Source: Hyphodiscus hymeniophilus (taxonomy: Eukaryota; Ascomycota; Leotiomycetes; Helotiales; Hyphodiscaceae). Taken from it: a stretch of 64,000 bases of DNA. Below, in pieces: positions 46,198 to 57,000 of this stretch. Position numbers and translations under genes: made by a program. The DNA lies in the NCBI GenBank assembly GCA_016508695.1, contig VNKQ01000002.1, forward strand, positions 124,001 through 188,000, in the 5' to 3' direction. A model generated the notes under the pieces. It made no database searches, was not told where the DNA came from, and saw only the letters and a program-made list of their open reading frames with translations. The first letter of the stretch is position 1; every line of letters starts with the position of its first letter.

Positions 46198-47702
46198 TGT
46201 CGTGTAGTGGCAATAAACTTCTGGGCGTCTATAAGATATTTAGTGTCAACTAGCGTGCTGTATCTAAGTTTCATAGTTTGACAAGCAGGAGGTCTGGCAG
46301 AATCAAGGACCTTGGTTACAATTGTTAAGTGAAATGCCCTACTTTTCTGTTTCACATTGTGAACACATAATGGCTCAATGATCAGATCTAACCAACAATA
46401 CAAATTCCTTATGCTTAAACGCCCACATTGCGCCTTTATGTTTTAATAGCAAGTGCTGCAATAATTATCCATTCATCTAATCAACTAATGCTAGTAGTTA
46501 CATATCTTGGTACTAAGGTGGACAGATACAAATGGGTGTTGGGCACACAACTGACACGCCGAGGACACTTTTAGCATCAAAAATTTGGGTCCGAACTCTC
46601 TATATAGCTGAGCCATTTGGCATTCAGGTCATCCGAGAAATGTGCGAGTACTTCTAACGTAATCCTCCGGTTCCGCTCTAGCCTTCATATGCATGAGCTT
46701 TTCCATCAATATTCGCGGCCAGGATATGTGACTAGATCGCTCAAAGGTAACTCGGCAGAGATCTCTATAGTTCTTCGAAATCGGTTTTGATCGAGCCAAC
46801 AACGTGGATTTTCGGATCTTAGATAAAAGGGAGATTCCAGGCGTATTTGCCTTAGCGTTTCTTCTCGGCCATTTAAGCCTCTTCGAGAAACCTCTAGTAC
46901 GAAGGGTGGCGTTGCGATTCGGTCTACTGTTTTGGACTCGCAAGTAAGTTGATTTTAAAGGTCCTGTAATCTGTTCAGCTTGTTGCCCAGTATGATGAAC
47001 TTGAATGAGAAGTGGTTTACTTCTTGATATCCAGGGAAAGAAGAATAAAGATGGGAGTATACAATTACAAAGAAGGTTTTTGGTCAGTGTTCAATGGCGT
47101 CGAGGGACATGCCTCAGTCTTTCAAAGGGTTTGTGATATATGAGTTACGTAGAATTTCATTGTTTCTCGAAGATAGCTCTAGATTATCGAAAGTCGCGAT
47201 TCAGGTTCTCGACCTCAACCCCGATGATTAATCACGGGGTACGGGCGGGGTACGGAGCTCTCGGGAGCGCTAATCCTGCAACCCGGATCGCTAAATCGGT
47301 TGCTTGCCGTAAGTCGTGACGTGACATTCAATAGCTCCTCTGGGTTGACCTGCTGAAAGATCTTTGTACGATTTATAGTAGATTGAGGCGAATAAATCAT
47401 ATTCTTTGGAACTCAATCAGCTTTTCATCTCTGTTCTCCCTCCGAAAAGCAGTCGAAGCTCTCCAGCAGCCCAAAGAACAAGCCGGTTCCTGCGGGAAGC
47501 CTAGTTGGTAAACTCGCCAGCATCAAGAATCCAACGCCATCTACGCAATCTTGCTGGCAAGCTATTGCCTTCACTCAAAATTGAACCTAGAAAACAGTCC
47601 CATCTCCATAGCTGCTCTCACTTTTACCCTTCATCACAGGTACTACCTGTATCAAAGAACAAACTAAGATCACGACCTAATCTCAAATGAACCTCAAACG
47701 CC
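46198..47702. other. intergenic stretch, no supported gene
   Basis: Ordinary DNA between the enolase relic and the next gene. Minus-strand frames at 46629-46943 (Arg/Lys-rich, 104 residues) and 47215-47400 show no motif or splice support. The last 200 bp before 47703 are CT/CA-rich, like a fungal leader. Confidence 0.4.
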
Positions 47703-48294
47703 ATGTCGTGGGCATCTGGAATCATAGCTCGTTCGCCATTCACAGCAGCATTCTCTCAAACTTATCAACTTCGCCTCCATTTTCCACGAGTAAGAAACTT
47801 TGCAACAGGCCATAAAGAGCCCTATAGACCACAAGAAGTCGATCGAGCATGCGGTGTCCCTCAGACTGCACCCGAAGCTGGCCCAAAAACAGTAGGAGAA
47901 GTCATGCGGGTCGAATTCTGGTCCGTCTCTCTATTCGTACTCCCACCTTCTAATTTTCGCGCTCTATCAGTGGAGCTGTTTGCTGATAAAGATGACAGGC
48001 TGATTGGTGTCGGTGCTGTTGTTGGACTTACTGCGATCATGCTGCTTCTGCCGGATGCGGGTACGAAAAGTGCTAATGCAGTGCAAAAACACATCAGAAG
48101 TAAGCTCATGGACTTTGTCTATATCGTTTTCGAAACACGGGCTGAAACTTTCGATAGGTGAACGTGAGGCGGTCGAGCGCGCGAGGGGAGACAGGGAGGA
48201 AGAGGAAACTCCTCGGATGAGGAAGTTGGAGTTGGAAGAAATGGCCGATGCGAAACGGGATCCGGCAAATAGACAAGGAGATGAGAAGAAGTGA
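47703..48294 (+). CDS. hypothetical small protein, probably mitochondrial membrane
   Basis: Two exons, 47703-48099 and 48158-48294, with a 58-nt GT-AG intron that splits a serine codon; 177 residues. The N-terminus MSWASGIIARSPFTAAFSQT is rich in Ser, Arg and Ala without acids, followed by RNFATGHKEPYRP, resembling a mitochondrial presequence with a cleavage region. One hydrophobic helix, LIGVGAVVGLTAIMLLL, lies near residues 101-117. The C-terminal exon is strongly charged (EREAVERARGDREEEE) and probably coiled. I do not recognise the family. The splice is well supported, because the unspliced frame stops soon after while the spliced frame gives a typical charged tail. It is convergent with the PHO13-type gene. 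Confidence 0.7.
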
Positions 48295-48470
48295 CTTATG
48301 GTTCTAACTAGGAAGAACAAGTATGCCAACAACGAGGGAGGCGAGAGTTACGTTATCCTCTTCCTGCCACAAGATAGGCGTGTACGGCATGGTATATACA
48401 CATATGGACTGGAAAAGAAATCTCCCAAGTTAACAACCAAGAAAACTATGATATTTCAACATGACTACTT

Positions 48471-49605
48471 CTATCCAACGCAAAGATCTGACAGCTTTTC
48501 TGCATACGCAGAAGGTACAGTTTCTGGCACGGCCGCCTGCAAATCTTCTAATTGACTGACGCCGGTCAACACAAGCAAAGTCCCACCCAGCCCACCATCA
48601 ATTCCAAGTTTAATGTCAGTATCCAAGCGATCTCCAACCATGCAACATCGTTCCAAGTCAAGTTCATATCTGCTCCGAATAGCCTGAATCATGGCATGGC
48701 TTGGCTTCCCCAAAGACAGCGGCGCAAGTCTAACCATTGGCATCAGGGCGGCGCTGATACACCCCGCACCAGGGAATACAATGCCAGATGTTGGATAGGT
48801 GGAATCTGTATTCGTAGCCAAGAAGACGGCGTCTCGTCGGAGGTAATGCGCTGCGTAGCTCAACTTCAGATAATTGACATTCATGTCCATGCCCACAACT
48901 ACCGCGCCTACGGACTTGTCGATTGTTTTCTCGCTAGCAATATCATCGAAATCCTCAGGCTTCATGACTCGATCGAAACTCGAGTCACTGCCTCCTATGT
49001 GTGGAATCCCAAGGGAATCCAATTCTGCCTCAAATTTTCCCCTTTCGCCCAAAACAAACACCTTGTTTCGACGTGAAGGCAGCTTCAATATCTGCGAGAG
49101 GTATATTGCCGTACTGTAGGCTGAGGTGAAGATTTGGTCTTGATTGCACAGAATTCCCATTTTGTGAAAATGTAGTTTGTGTTCTGAGCGTGATTTTGTC
49201 GAGTTGTTGGTGACGAAAATAACTTGCTTTCCTGGTTGCGATCAGAAAAGTCGCTCTGCACAGGTAAACTTCCCTCCCTTGTAATGGCTTCATAATGCTA
49301 AGTAGGGAGCTCCAAATAACCAGTACGTACCCTTCGATTTTAGATACTCGATTGTTTCTACGACTCCGGGCAGGGTTTTGCTTCCCGACCAAAGTACTCC
49401 TGTGCAAAATCAGCCATGACGGTGAATTGAGGTGCTGAAGAGAAAGAACTACCATCGCAATCCAACAAAAAGGTCTGTAATTACAATTGTGAGAAAAGTA
49501 CCAAATTGCTCGTCGAGCTAGGTGCTCAATTTTGCTTACATCAAAACTGTCCAGAAATGACTTTGCTGCAGCCCTCTCACCGGTAAGACACTGAGGAAAA
49601 ACCAT
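48471..49605 (-). CDS. PHO13: PHO13-type phosphatase (4-nitrophenylphosphatase/phosphoglycolate phosphatase, HAD family)
   Basis: Four exons: 49605-49540, 49474-49453 (only 22 nt), 49399-49331 and 49231-48471; introns of 65, 53 and 99 nt; 305 residues. Splicing assembles motif I, LLDCDGVLW, across two junctions, then KQVIFVTNNSTKSR (motif II). Later come GIVFPGAGCISAAL, the Lys of LGKPSHAMI (motif III) and MVGDRLDTDIKLGIDGG (motif IV). This is the C2-capped HAD class of yeast Pho13 and mammalian PGP, a cytosolic metabolite-repair phosphatase that clears 2-phosphoglycolate and related side products. Length matches the family. No catalytic residue is missing. Confidence 0.95.
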
Positions 49606-50069
49606 CTTGCGTCTTCAAATTTCTGTCTGACTGAGAAACTGAAGATTAATGATCCAGATACGGAAGGGGTGGTGAGTGGGACCTTGCACACAGGCACGGA
49701 GTTCGCGGGGACGCTACAAAAGCTTGCATTTGCCCCGATTAGGGGTTCCCTAGGGATCGGGGATTGAGGCCATCATTCGGACGAAGATCCAAAACATTGC
49801 AACCCGACTGTCCCGAACTTGTTATTGTAAATGTAGTAAAGTAGCTATGTAGAAATGAGTCTACTGCAGTCTCCCGAACGTTCCCTTTATCCGGTCAGTG
49901 GATTGCGTTTTATTAAATGCAGCCTGAATACTTACGAGAACGATATCTTGTCGAAGCATATAATCAAAATTCCTTACCCCAGCCTTGGCCGAGTCAGGTC
50001 TGCTTCTCTACATTGCTTATATCTTTTCAACGAAGTCTTCATCTCGATATTCAGATTCCGTTTTTAAAA
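49606..50069. promoter_or_regulatory. intergenic region between divergent PHO13-type and small-protein genes
   Basis: A 464-bp region with both promoters. The segment just before the plus-strand start is pyrimidine-rich and ends in an A-rich AAAAATG context at 50070. The open frame extends upstream to 49917 but those residues look non-coding. GGGGTTCCCTAGGGATCGGGG around 49,742-49,762 contains an imperfect palindrome. Confidence 0.4.
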
Positions 50070-50492
50070 ATGTCTCAGTTAGAGATCTACCACACCGCCA
50101 AGCTAGTACGAGCCAAACTTCTCAATGAAGCAAGCTTCAAAGACCATAACCTCTTCCGCCTTGTCGGGCACGCAAACTTGTACGACAAACTCGTTGTCGC
50201 ATATAGCAATTGCACCCCGAAAGATGAACCATCGATTGATACACGTGGAAAGAACGCTGCAGCTTACCATCGACACCACAGCACCTCGTCTTCTTCAACG
50301 AACTGGATAGAGATAAATCAGCAGAATTTGCCTCGGATTTCGAAACCTGCGATCAAGAGGGAGGGGTGGCATCTGCAAGAGGGACTTCCTTCGTATCAGG
50401 ACGAGAAAGATCGAGATGTTGGATGTAAATTGTTAGACGAGTTCATGGCGGTCTCGATCCGGGAAGTGGAGATTGCCCACGATAACGATTGA
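50070..50492 (+). CDS. small conserved-looking fungal protein, 140 residues
   Basis: Single-exon model starting at the ATG at 50070 (MSQLEIYHTAKLVRAKL), which has an A-rich context; an earlier in-frame ATG at 49917 would add 51 residues of unlikely sequence. The first third is helical with FRLVGHANLYDKLVVAY, reminiscent of a small ascomycete family with an LVGHANLLDxLM-type segment; the name and role of that family are unknown to me. The middle is His/Ser-rich and the end, VSIREVEIAHDND, is acidic. No signal or membrane helix. Confidence 0.6.
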   Translation: MSQLEIYHTAKLVRAKLLNEASFKDHNLFRLVGHANLYDKLVVAYSNCTPKDEPSIDTRGKNAAAYHRHHSTSSSSTNWIEINQQNLPRISKPAIKREGWHLQEGLPSYQDEKDRDVGCKLLDEFMAVSIREVEIAHDND

Positions 50493-51032
50493 GATCGTGA
50501 GATTATTGTGAATGATGCTCGGGAAGAGAAAGCACGAGTCACGCCGCTGGATCGGTTCTAGTAAAACAAACTTCACATTACTGTTATACCGGCAATCAAT
50601 GGAAAGATCGAGTCGGAGGCACAATCTTGAAGCTCGAGGGAGCTCATTAAACTGAGCCTGGGGAAGGGGTTGAAGATAGGACGGAGTGACATCTGGGTAC
50701 GGTAGAGCTTGGTGTGGTTGGATGAGCAATTGAAGGTATAAGTCTGGGTGTAGAATAAGATTTTACTTGAGCGTACTGATTCCCATCGTAAAGTATAGAG
50801 AACTATAAACACATCATGCCTACGCAAAATAACAAAATCTCTTGCCGTCCAGACTATTCTGCAATCAAACATTTCAATCATTAGTATTTAAAGATAAAGC
50901 CATTTTTTAATATGAGATCAGACAAGCGGCCTGCTTGCTTTTGTACGGATCGTTCAATGAAAATTAATGAAGATGGATTGTTGGGCTGTCAAGCCAAAGC
51001 CGCGTCCCGTTGCCACCTATGATGTATAGGGC
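50493..51032. other. intergenic stretch between convergent genes
   Basis: About 540 bp between two converging stop codons. Minus-strand frames at 50433-50729 and 50573-50881 overlap the end of the small-protein gene and have no motif. Nothing else was seen. Confidence 0.4.
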
Positions 51033-52223
51033 TCAACTAGGTGATGTATCTGGAGTCGTAGTAAAGAGCAACGAAGGATCCCACCACAAAGTTGAGTCCC
51101 ACTCTGACTGACTGCAAGTACTAAGCGATGAAAAGGCGGCATTGGAGTCCATGGGTGCCTTCAAACCCGTGGCAGATCGAGCGTCCATACTTTGCGTATA
51201 CAAATCGGGATTGTAGCTAGACTGAAATATGCCATCCAACATCAGATTGAGACGGTCTGCCTGATCTTGGGATGGCAATGGGTATTTCTGTTGAGCGGGA
51301 AAGGTTTCGAATGAATTTGTGGCGGGAACACATTGAAAAGGAGCTGCAACCTGATCCCAATAGGTATCAAGACTCCAGTAGTCATCCACTGGCTCCAAGC
51401 ATGGCTGGTATATTGATAGGTCATCCTTTTGAAGGCACATTGCTGTGTCAAGAGTTATAGCGTGCGTAGATTCGTTAGAATCCGCCACTTGTGTAGGGAT
51501 TGGAGTGTCATCCATGACTTCCTCTCCTCGTTTCCGTTTCCTTGAATAATATCCTCTTCCGCCTTCTGCATCTTCCGGTCCTCGTCCTTGCAATATCTCG
51601 GAGATAGGCTTTGTGATGTTGAATTGGTCCCCCACTTCCTCGAAATCGAAGCCACACCTCCTTACGGTCTCCAGGATCTCTTTCAATTCCCTCTCGCCGA
51701 CTGGTTGTCGTACGTGTCTAGTTACCGCGGTAAGAGCCTTGATCAAATGCGATTGTTGAGCCTCCATTGACCTGATATACCTGCAATTGTGTCAGACGCG
51801 ATCACAAATTCTACAAAGGGATGGAAGCACTCACTCAGATGAGGCGGCCTTGGGATCTGTCGGCGACTTCCTGCTCGCAATACAGATTACTTCGTCCTGA
51901 CTACATCGTAGACATGGTGTGTAACCATCACACTTGACTTTTTTCATCCGACATCGATCGCAAGCAGCATGCACCCTCGCCGCCACCTTGATTTTCGCTA
52001 CCGGCTGGCTGTCTTGCGCATGCACACCATTGTTCCTTGACCTTGGCGTAATGAGGAACATTGTTAACTGCAGAGGAAGGGGGTGATAATATATCCGGTT
52101 TTTCAAAATGAGGTATTCCCCGGTACTGGCAGCGGCGTGGAGAAGAGATTTCGTGGTCGTGGTTCGTGGTTGTGCGGTTGAACGGTAGGAGCGAGAAGAT
52201 GCTACGTCAGTGTAAGCAGCCAT
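51033..52223 (-). CDS. Zn2Cys6 transcription factor
   Basis: Two exons, 52223-51835 and 51780-51033, with a 54-nt intron right after the zinc cluster; 378 residues from the first ATG, or 324 from the in-frame ATG at 52061 (MFLITPRSRNNGV), which may be the real start because the first 54 residues look like leader sequence. The cluster, ACDRCRMKKVKCDG, TPCLRC and EVIC, has spacing C-x2-C-x6-C-x5-C-x2-C-x6-C. After the linker (YIRSMEAQQSHLIKAL, coiled) come a basic patch YYSRKRKRGEE and a Gln/Ser-rich acidic C-terminus ending WWDPSLLFTTTPD, a likely activation region. There is no large fungal regulatory domain, so this is a short regulator. Its upstream neighbour is the SSU1 relic. Confidence 0.85.
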
Positions 52224-53229
52224 TGGTTCGAGTGGCCCATGCCTATGCTAAGCCTCTTTTGGTAAGATGGCTTGTCGATGCCTACCCTTAGTTCACATCC
52301 CTTTGAATAAAAAAGACAATGCGACTCCAGCAAATGAAAACTCGTTGATTTTATATTGATAGTAACAAGGCATCGGATCTGTTTTGAGTACAAAGCATTT
52401 GCAGAGAGATTCTGGGGCTGCGGCAATTCGATACCTCCTGTAACAGGGTACGGCAGGTGTTTGCAGGGCCTCTAGCCGTCAAAGCCCGGAGGTGGCTTCA
52501 CCTAGTGCCTGGTTCCCTTTTGAAAGGCAAAGCAACGAATAGAGAGCGGAACGCTTGTGAGTATGATGACCTCGAGAAAAAAATCCCCTCCCCTCACTAC
52601 TCTAATAAATACCCAACTGGTTTGTCATGAAATTCTGGCACTGTATAAAGTATTGTAGCTGGAGAACTACCTACGGACAAATCGGTAACTGTCAGATGGG
52701 CGGCACTCAATTACCAGATGCTAAAGTCGGCCATCCTTGCTTCCTGAAGGCGCCGTTACCTTATTTTTGGTTTTTGGTGACGGCCTTTTGATCATGCCAT
52801 TGCCGTCGCCAATGTCAAAAGTGGAGTGTGAGTTTAGAAGATTCTCCAATCGCAAAGTCCTACCTACTTACAGTACCTGTACTGTGAGCCAAGGTCAGGT
52901 GACCGTACTCAAAATCTTAGCGCTCCCGAGCTTCCGTTTCTCTTCCACTTCCACTGACGCGAAAGCCGTGACTGTCGTCACTCCCATTTAAGGTTTGATC
53001 GACGACGATTATGATGATATTGCGCCGGGAATCTTTTCTTTCTGGAAGCAGCTGCTCCTAAAGAAGACTTCTGCTATATTACGTCTAAATTGCTCCTTCA
53101 AAGCCCAAATCTCACAACAAACTCACGAGGACGATCTACTACTACTACTACTACGAGACTAACAGCCACTGTCACACCGACACATCGACCTCTCTTTCTC
53201 GTTGTTAAAGAAGCCTTAATCTCATTCTA
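52224..53229. promoter_or_regulatory. divergent promoter region between Zn2Cys6 gene and SSU1 pseudogene
   Basis: About 1 kb of normal DNA. It contains a CTA microsatellite (53136-53154) and a CT-rich leader-like stretch before 53230. A plus-strand frame at 52737-52991 has no recognisable content. If the regulator once controlled the pump, its sites should lie here. Confidence 0.4.
53136..53154 (+). repeat. (CTA)6 microsatellite
   Basis: Six CTA trinucleotides in a row in the probable 5' leader of the SSU1 pseudogene, about 80 bp before its start codon. Confidence 0.9.
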
Positions 53230-53639
53230 ATGGATCCTTCCGGGATCCCAACCTGTATTCAGGATAGTATGGCGTAGTAGAATCAGCTAAGAAATGCTTG
53301 TGCACAAACGTGTGACACGGGAAAACTCGAGGGCACTACACTAGAGTGTAGACTGTAGCCCTCCGAAGACGACTTTGCCAAGAGGGACGCCCCATGCCTC
53401 AAAGCCGATAAGAATCGTCGTGGATAGAGAAAGATCGTCCGAAATTTCACTCCTTTGTAAGTTTCGCTCAAAGCATCTAGCTAACCTTAGTATTCTAACA
53501 TCTACTTAGGTGGTTCTTAGTAAACATAGGCACGGGAATTGTGTTAATTCTGCTTTATAACCTCCCTTATAATAGAAGATAGCTTTATTAGACCTTTATT
53601 ATAATCTTCTGTCTTAACGTGGCACTCTTTCTATTTTTC
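53230..53639 (+). pseudogene. SSU1: SSU1-type sulfite efflux pump pseudogene, N-terminal part
   Basis: From ATG at 53230 one frame runs MDPSGIPTCIQDSMA, two stops, QLRNACAQTCDTGKLEG and on to RKIVRNFTP. A 53-nt GT-AG intron (53457-53509) follows, then WFLVNIGTGIVLILLYNLPY and FCLNVALFLFF. RNFTPSWFxVxMGTGIVSILLxNLPY is the hallmark start of SSU1/TDT sulfite pumps, which expel sulfite at the plasma membrane. The stops (TAG) sit where Trp or Gln is expected. Exon 1 is otherwise barely mutated, while exon 2, next to element C, is strongly changed. The frame stops at the target site of element C and resumes at 60,342. Confidence 0.88.
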
Positions 53640-54046
53640 TATTGTAAAGCACACGATAGCTCGTGGCCTAAGGCTTAATAACCAGGTTATAAGAGAACTA
53701 CGAGTAGAAATCACGGGAGTAAAGAACTACTTCGCATTACGTAATAAAGTCCCGTAAGTAAAGAGTCCCGAACTATTTAGGGACTCTTATTATAAAAGAC
53801 TTTAGACTCTTTAAAATAGGGACTCTAGACTCTCTAGCCCGGGACTCTAAGATAATAAAGGTTTTATATAAATAATAGTATTTCTTTAGTAGATAAAAGT
53901 TTTATACTTAACTTAAATAAAGTATTTTTATATATACTTAGTAACTCGCAAAGGTTATATATCGCTTGATTACTAATTAGCTTCTTTACTTACCTAACTT
54001 AACTAATTTGTTTATAATCTATTACTAAGAGTCGAGGTTTATTATA
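53640..54046 (+). repeat. 5' LTR of element C
   Basis: Starts TATTGTAAAGCACACGATAG and ends GAGGTTTATTATA. Its first 60 bases are the least mutated gypsy LTR sequence in the window (CACACGATAGCTCGTGGCC). It contains a perfect stem AAGAGTCCC (53761-53769) and GGGACTCTT (53780-53788) around a 10-nt loop, then further GGGACTCT copies. Confidence 0.94.
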
Positions 54047-57000
54047 CTTTAAGTACTAATACTAATAGATACTAAAGTATATATTAATTAAGTAATAATA
54101 TCTTTAGAAGTAGGAAGTTCTAGAGGCTATTAGGCTAAAGAACTTAAAAGACTTATAGTAATAAAAACACCCGTAGTAAGAAAAAGACTTATAATAATAA
54201 AAGAGATTAATAAAAATATTAAGTATAAAACGGTCGAGCTATTTACGGGGGAACGAAACTAGCTCTAAGGATTTATCTTATAGCTTTGGCTATATATTAA
54301 GTTTAATAGAGAACGTTTTAAGTTTCCGATAAAACGAGTCCTTTAAGCAATAATTATATTAAAGGGAAAGGTACTTAACTAGATTAAAGGGTTCTTAAAG
54401 GACTACTTTACTAATATTAATAATAAAGGATAGCTTATTAGGGCTATATAAAAGACTACCTTAAAAATCTTCGGGATATAAAAAGAATTCCTTAATAAGC
54501 TATAAATAAACTTTAATATAATAAACGAAAAGACTAAAGTAAAACGAGCTATTAAAAGCTTATAATAAAAGGGGTTAACTATCTTATATACTTACGACTT
54601 CTAATAGTACTCTACTTATATAGGATAGGACGATAGCGCCCTATACTACTAGTATAAGAAGGGACTAAAGGATTTCGTTAAGAAAGAACTTTTATAATAT
54701 AAAAGAGAAACTAATATAATAGAATTACTTATTATAGCCGCATATAAAATAAATAACGACTAGTATAAATTAAAACTAAAACGAAAAGGAAAGTCTTATT
54801 TAACTTATAGACGTATAAGTAAAGAAAAAAAAAATACTTATAATATAACGACTTTTATAAGAAAGGAGATCCTATAGAACTAAACGTTATATTTAAAGAA
54901 CTTAACCCTACTAAGAAGTAAAAGTATATATAAGAACGCATATACTTTAGTTATAGTAAACTAGGGTAATAGCCCAAAACTATTATATAAATAAGAATAC
55001 TCGCGGAGAACTATTATAAAAGAGTAAGTCGAGAGGCGGATTCTAAGGAAAACGCCTATAAAGAAATAAACTCGTAGTAACTATCTAAGGAAGAGATAGA
55101 TATAATAAGCTAATATAGTTATATACTATATTATAACCCTTATTTATAAAAATTACTCGAGAAAAGGTAAATTTAAAATTCGAATACTTTAGTATTAATA
55201 ATTCGGATAATAATAATTAGAGTAATTATAAGGAATTAACTAATAGGGATATTAAACTTATAACAAAAATATATAAGAAGTCTACTTAAGATATATAATA
55301 AGAAAACGAAATATTAGACTTTAAGGACTTACTCGAAGAGTTTACCGAAAATAAACTTTTTTAGTATTTTATTCTATTCGGAACTAAGATAATAAGAGAA
55401 TTAAAATATTAGTTTATTACTAAATAAGAATAAAAGGAAATAGCGTTATAAAAAATACGATTATTAAAACTATATAATAAAGTATAACTATTAATATTCG
55501 AGTAAGTTAGACTAAATATACTAAAAGAATATAAGATTATACTCTTTTACTTATAAGAAGCTATTAAGACACAAATAAGAGAAGCTACAAGTATTTTACC
55601 TTTATAAAGTACTCGAGCCTAATAGTATAGGGATAAGCTTATAGATAATATAGATTTTAATAGAAAATTATAAAATATTCGGGTATAATACTACGAAATA
55701 TATAAAGTATATAAAGAACGAATTAAGGCTATACGAGAAGGAGAAAACGTTGCTTAGACTAATTACTTATAATATAAAAAACTAATTTAAAGTACTTATT
55801 ATACGGATATATACTTAATTTATTATATATTTAAAACAAATAATAAAAGATTCCCGTAGTAGAAAATCCTTATTTACTAGTTAAAAACTATATTATAAGA
55901 AGCCCTACTTGTACTAATACTAGAATAGTAAGCGAATAATCTATTTAAATTAATCTTAGGATCGAGTAGTAAACTATTAAAAAACTAAGAGGTACTAAAA
56001 GTAAAAGACTATCTTTAAAGCGCTATAAAGAGCCTAAAAACCTATACGACAATTAGCTATATATAATAAGAGAAGAAAGATAACTTTTACTTTTAATTTA
56101 TATTAATAAATACTCTTTATAAGTAATAATAGACTTAGGAGTAACGGGTAACTTTATTAATACTAAAGTAATTATAAGAAAATTCGGGATTCTTAAAAAG
56201 TAAAACCCGTATAGCCTAAGTATTATTAATAGAGAAACAATTAAATCTAATAAGAGAATAATAACTTATAAAACTAAACGTCTTTAAATAAAAATAATAA
56301 AAGAATATACTAAAGAGATTTAATTTAATCTTATTACTATAAGAACTTATATAGTAATTCTTAGTATACTTTAGCTTTAACTTTATAATTTATTAGTCGA
56401 CTAAAAATAAAAAAGAATTACTTTAAGCTAATATTTATATTAATATAATAACGAGATATTTTAAAGAAATAAAAGATCTTTTAATTAAGAAAAGTTATAT
56501 ATAATTACTTTAAGTTTAGAGAATTAAGCCTAAGCCTTTATATTAAGGCGAATACTAATAATATATAAGAAATACAAGTTTCTATTTCGGGAAGCCCCTT
56601 ATAATAAGGCACTTTTAAGGTATAAGCTATAGGATTACGAGATACTTATTAAACTAAGAAAGAGTTTTACGTTTAGACTTATTTATTAGTTATTAGTAAA
56701 AGAATTAATTATATATAAGGAGTATATTAACCTAAACCTAAAAAAGGGGTTTATATAACTATTAATATTACTAGTAATAAGCTTACTTTTATTTGTATTA
56801 AAAAAAAACGGGAAATTAAAACCTTATATTAATTATTACTAACTTAATAGTATTACTATTAAAGATTAGTACTTATTATTCTTAATTAATAAACTATACG
56901 ATAGATTAAAAGAAATAATATTTTTTACTTATTTAGATATATAAGGGGCTTATAACTTTATACGTATTAAGTTAAAAAAAGAATAGAAAATAGCGTTTAG

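Noticed and set aside
46629..46943. 104-residue Arg/Lys-rich minus-strand frame.
   Set aside because: No motif, no neighbouring exon and no start context; kept only as part of an intergenic entry.
47912..47990. Possible intron within exon 1 of the small mitochondrial-type gene, with a donor in GGTCCGTC and acceptor CTATCAG.
   Set aside because: Splicing there brings an early stop, while the unspliced frame continues into a typical membrane helix.
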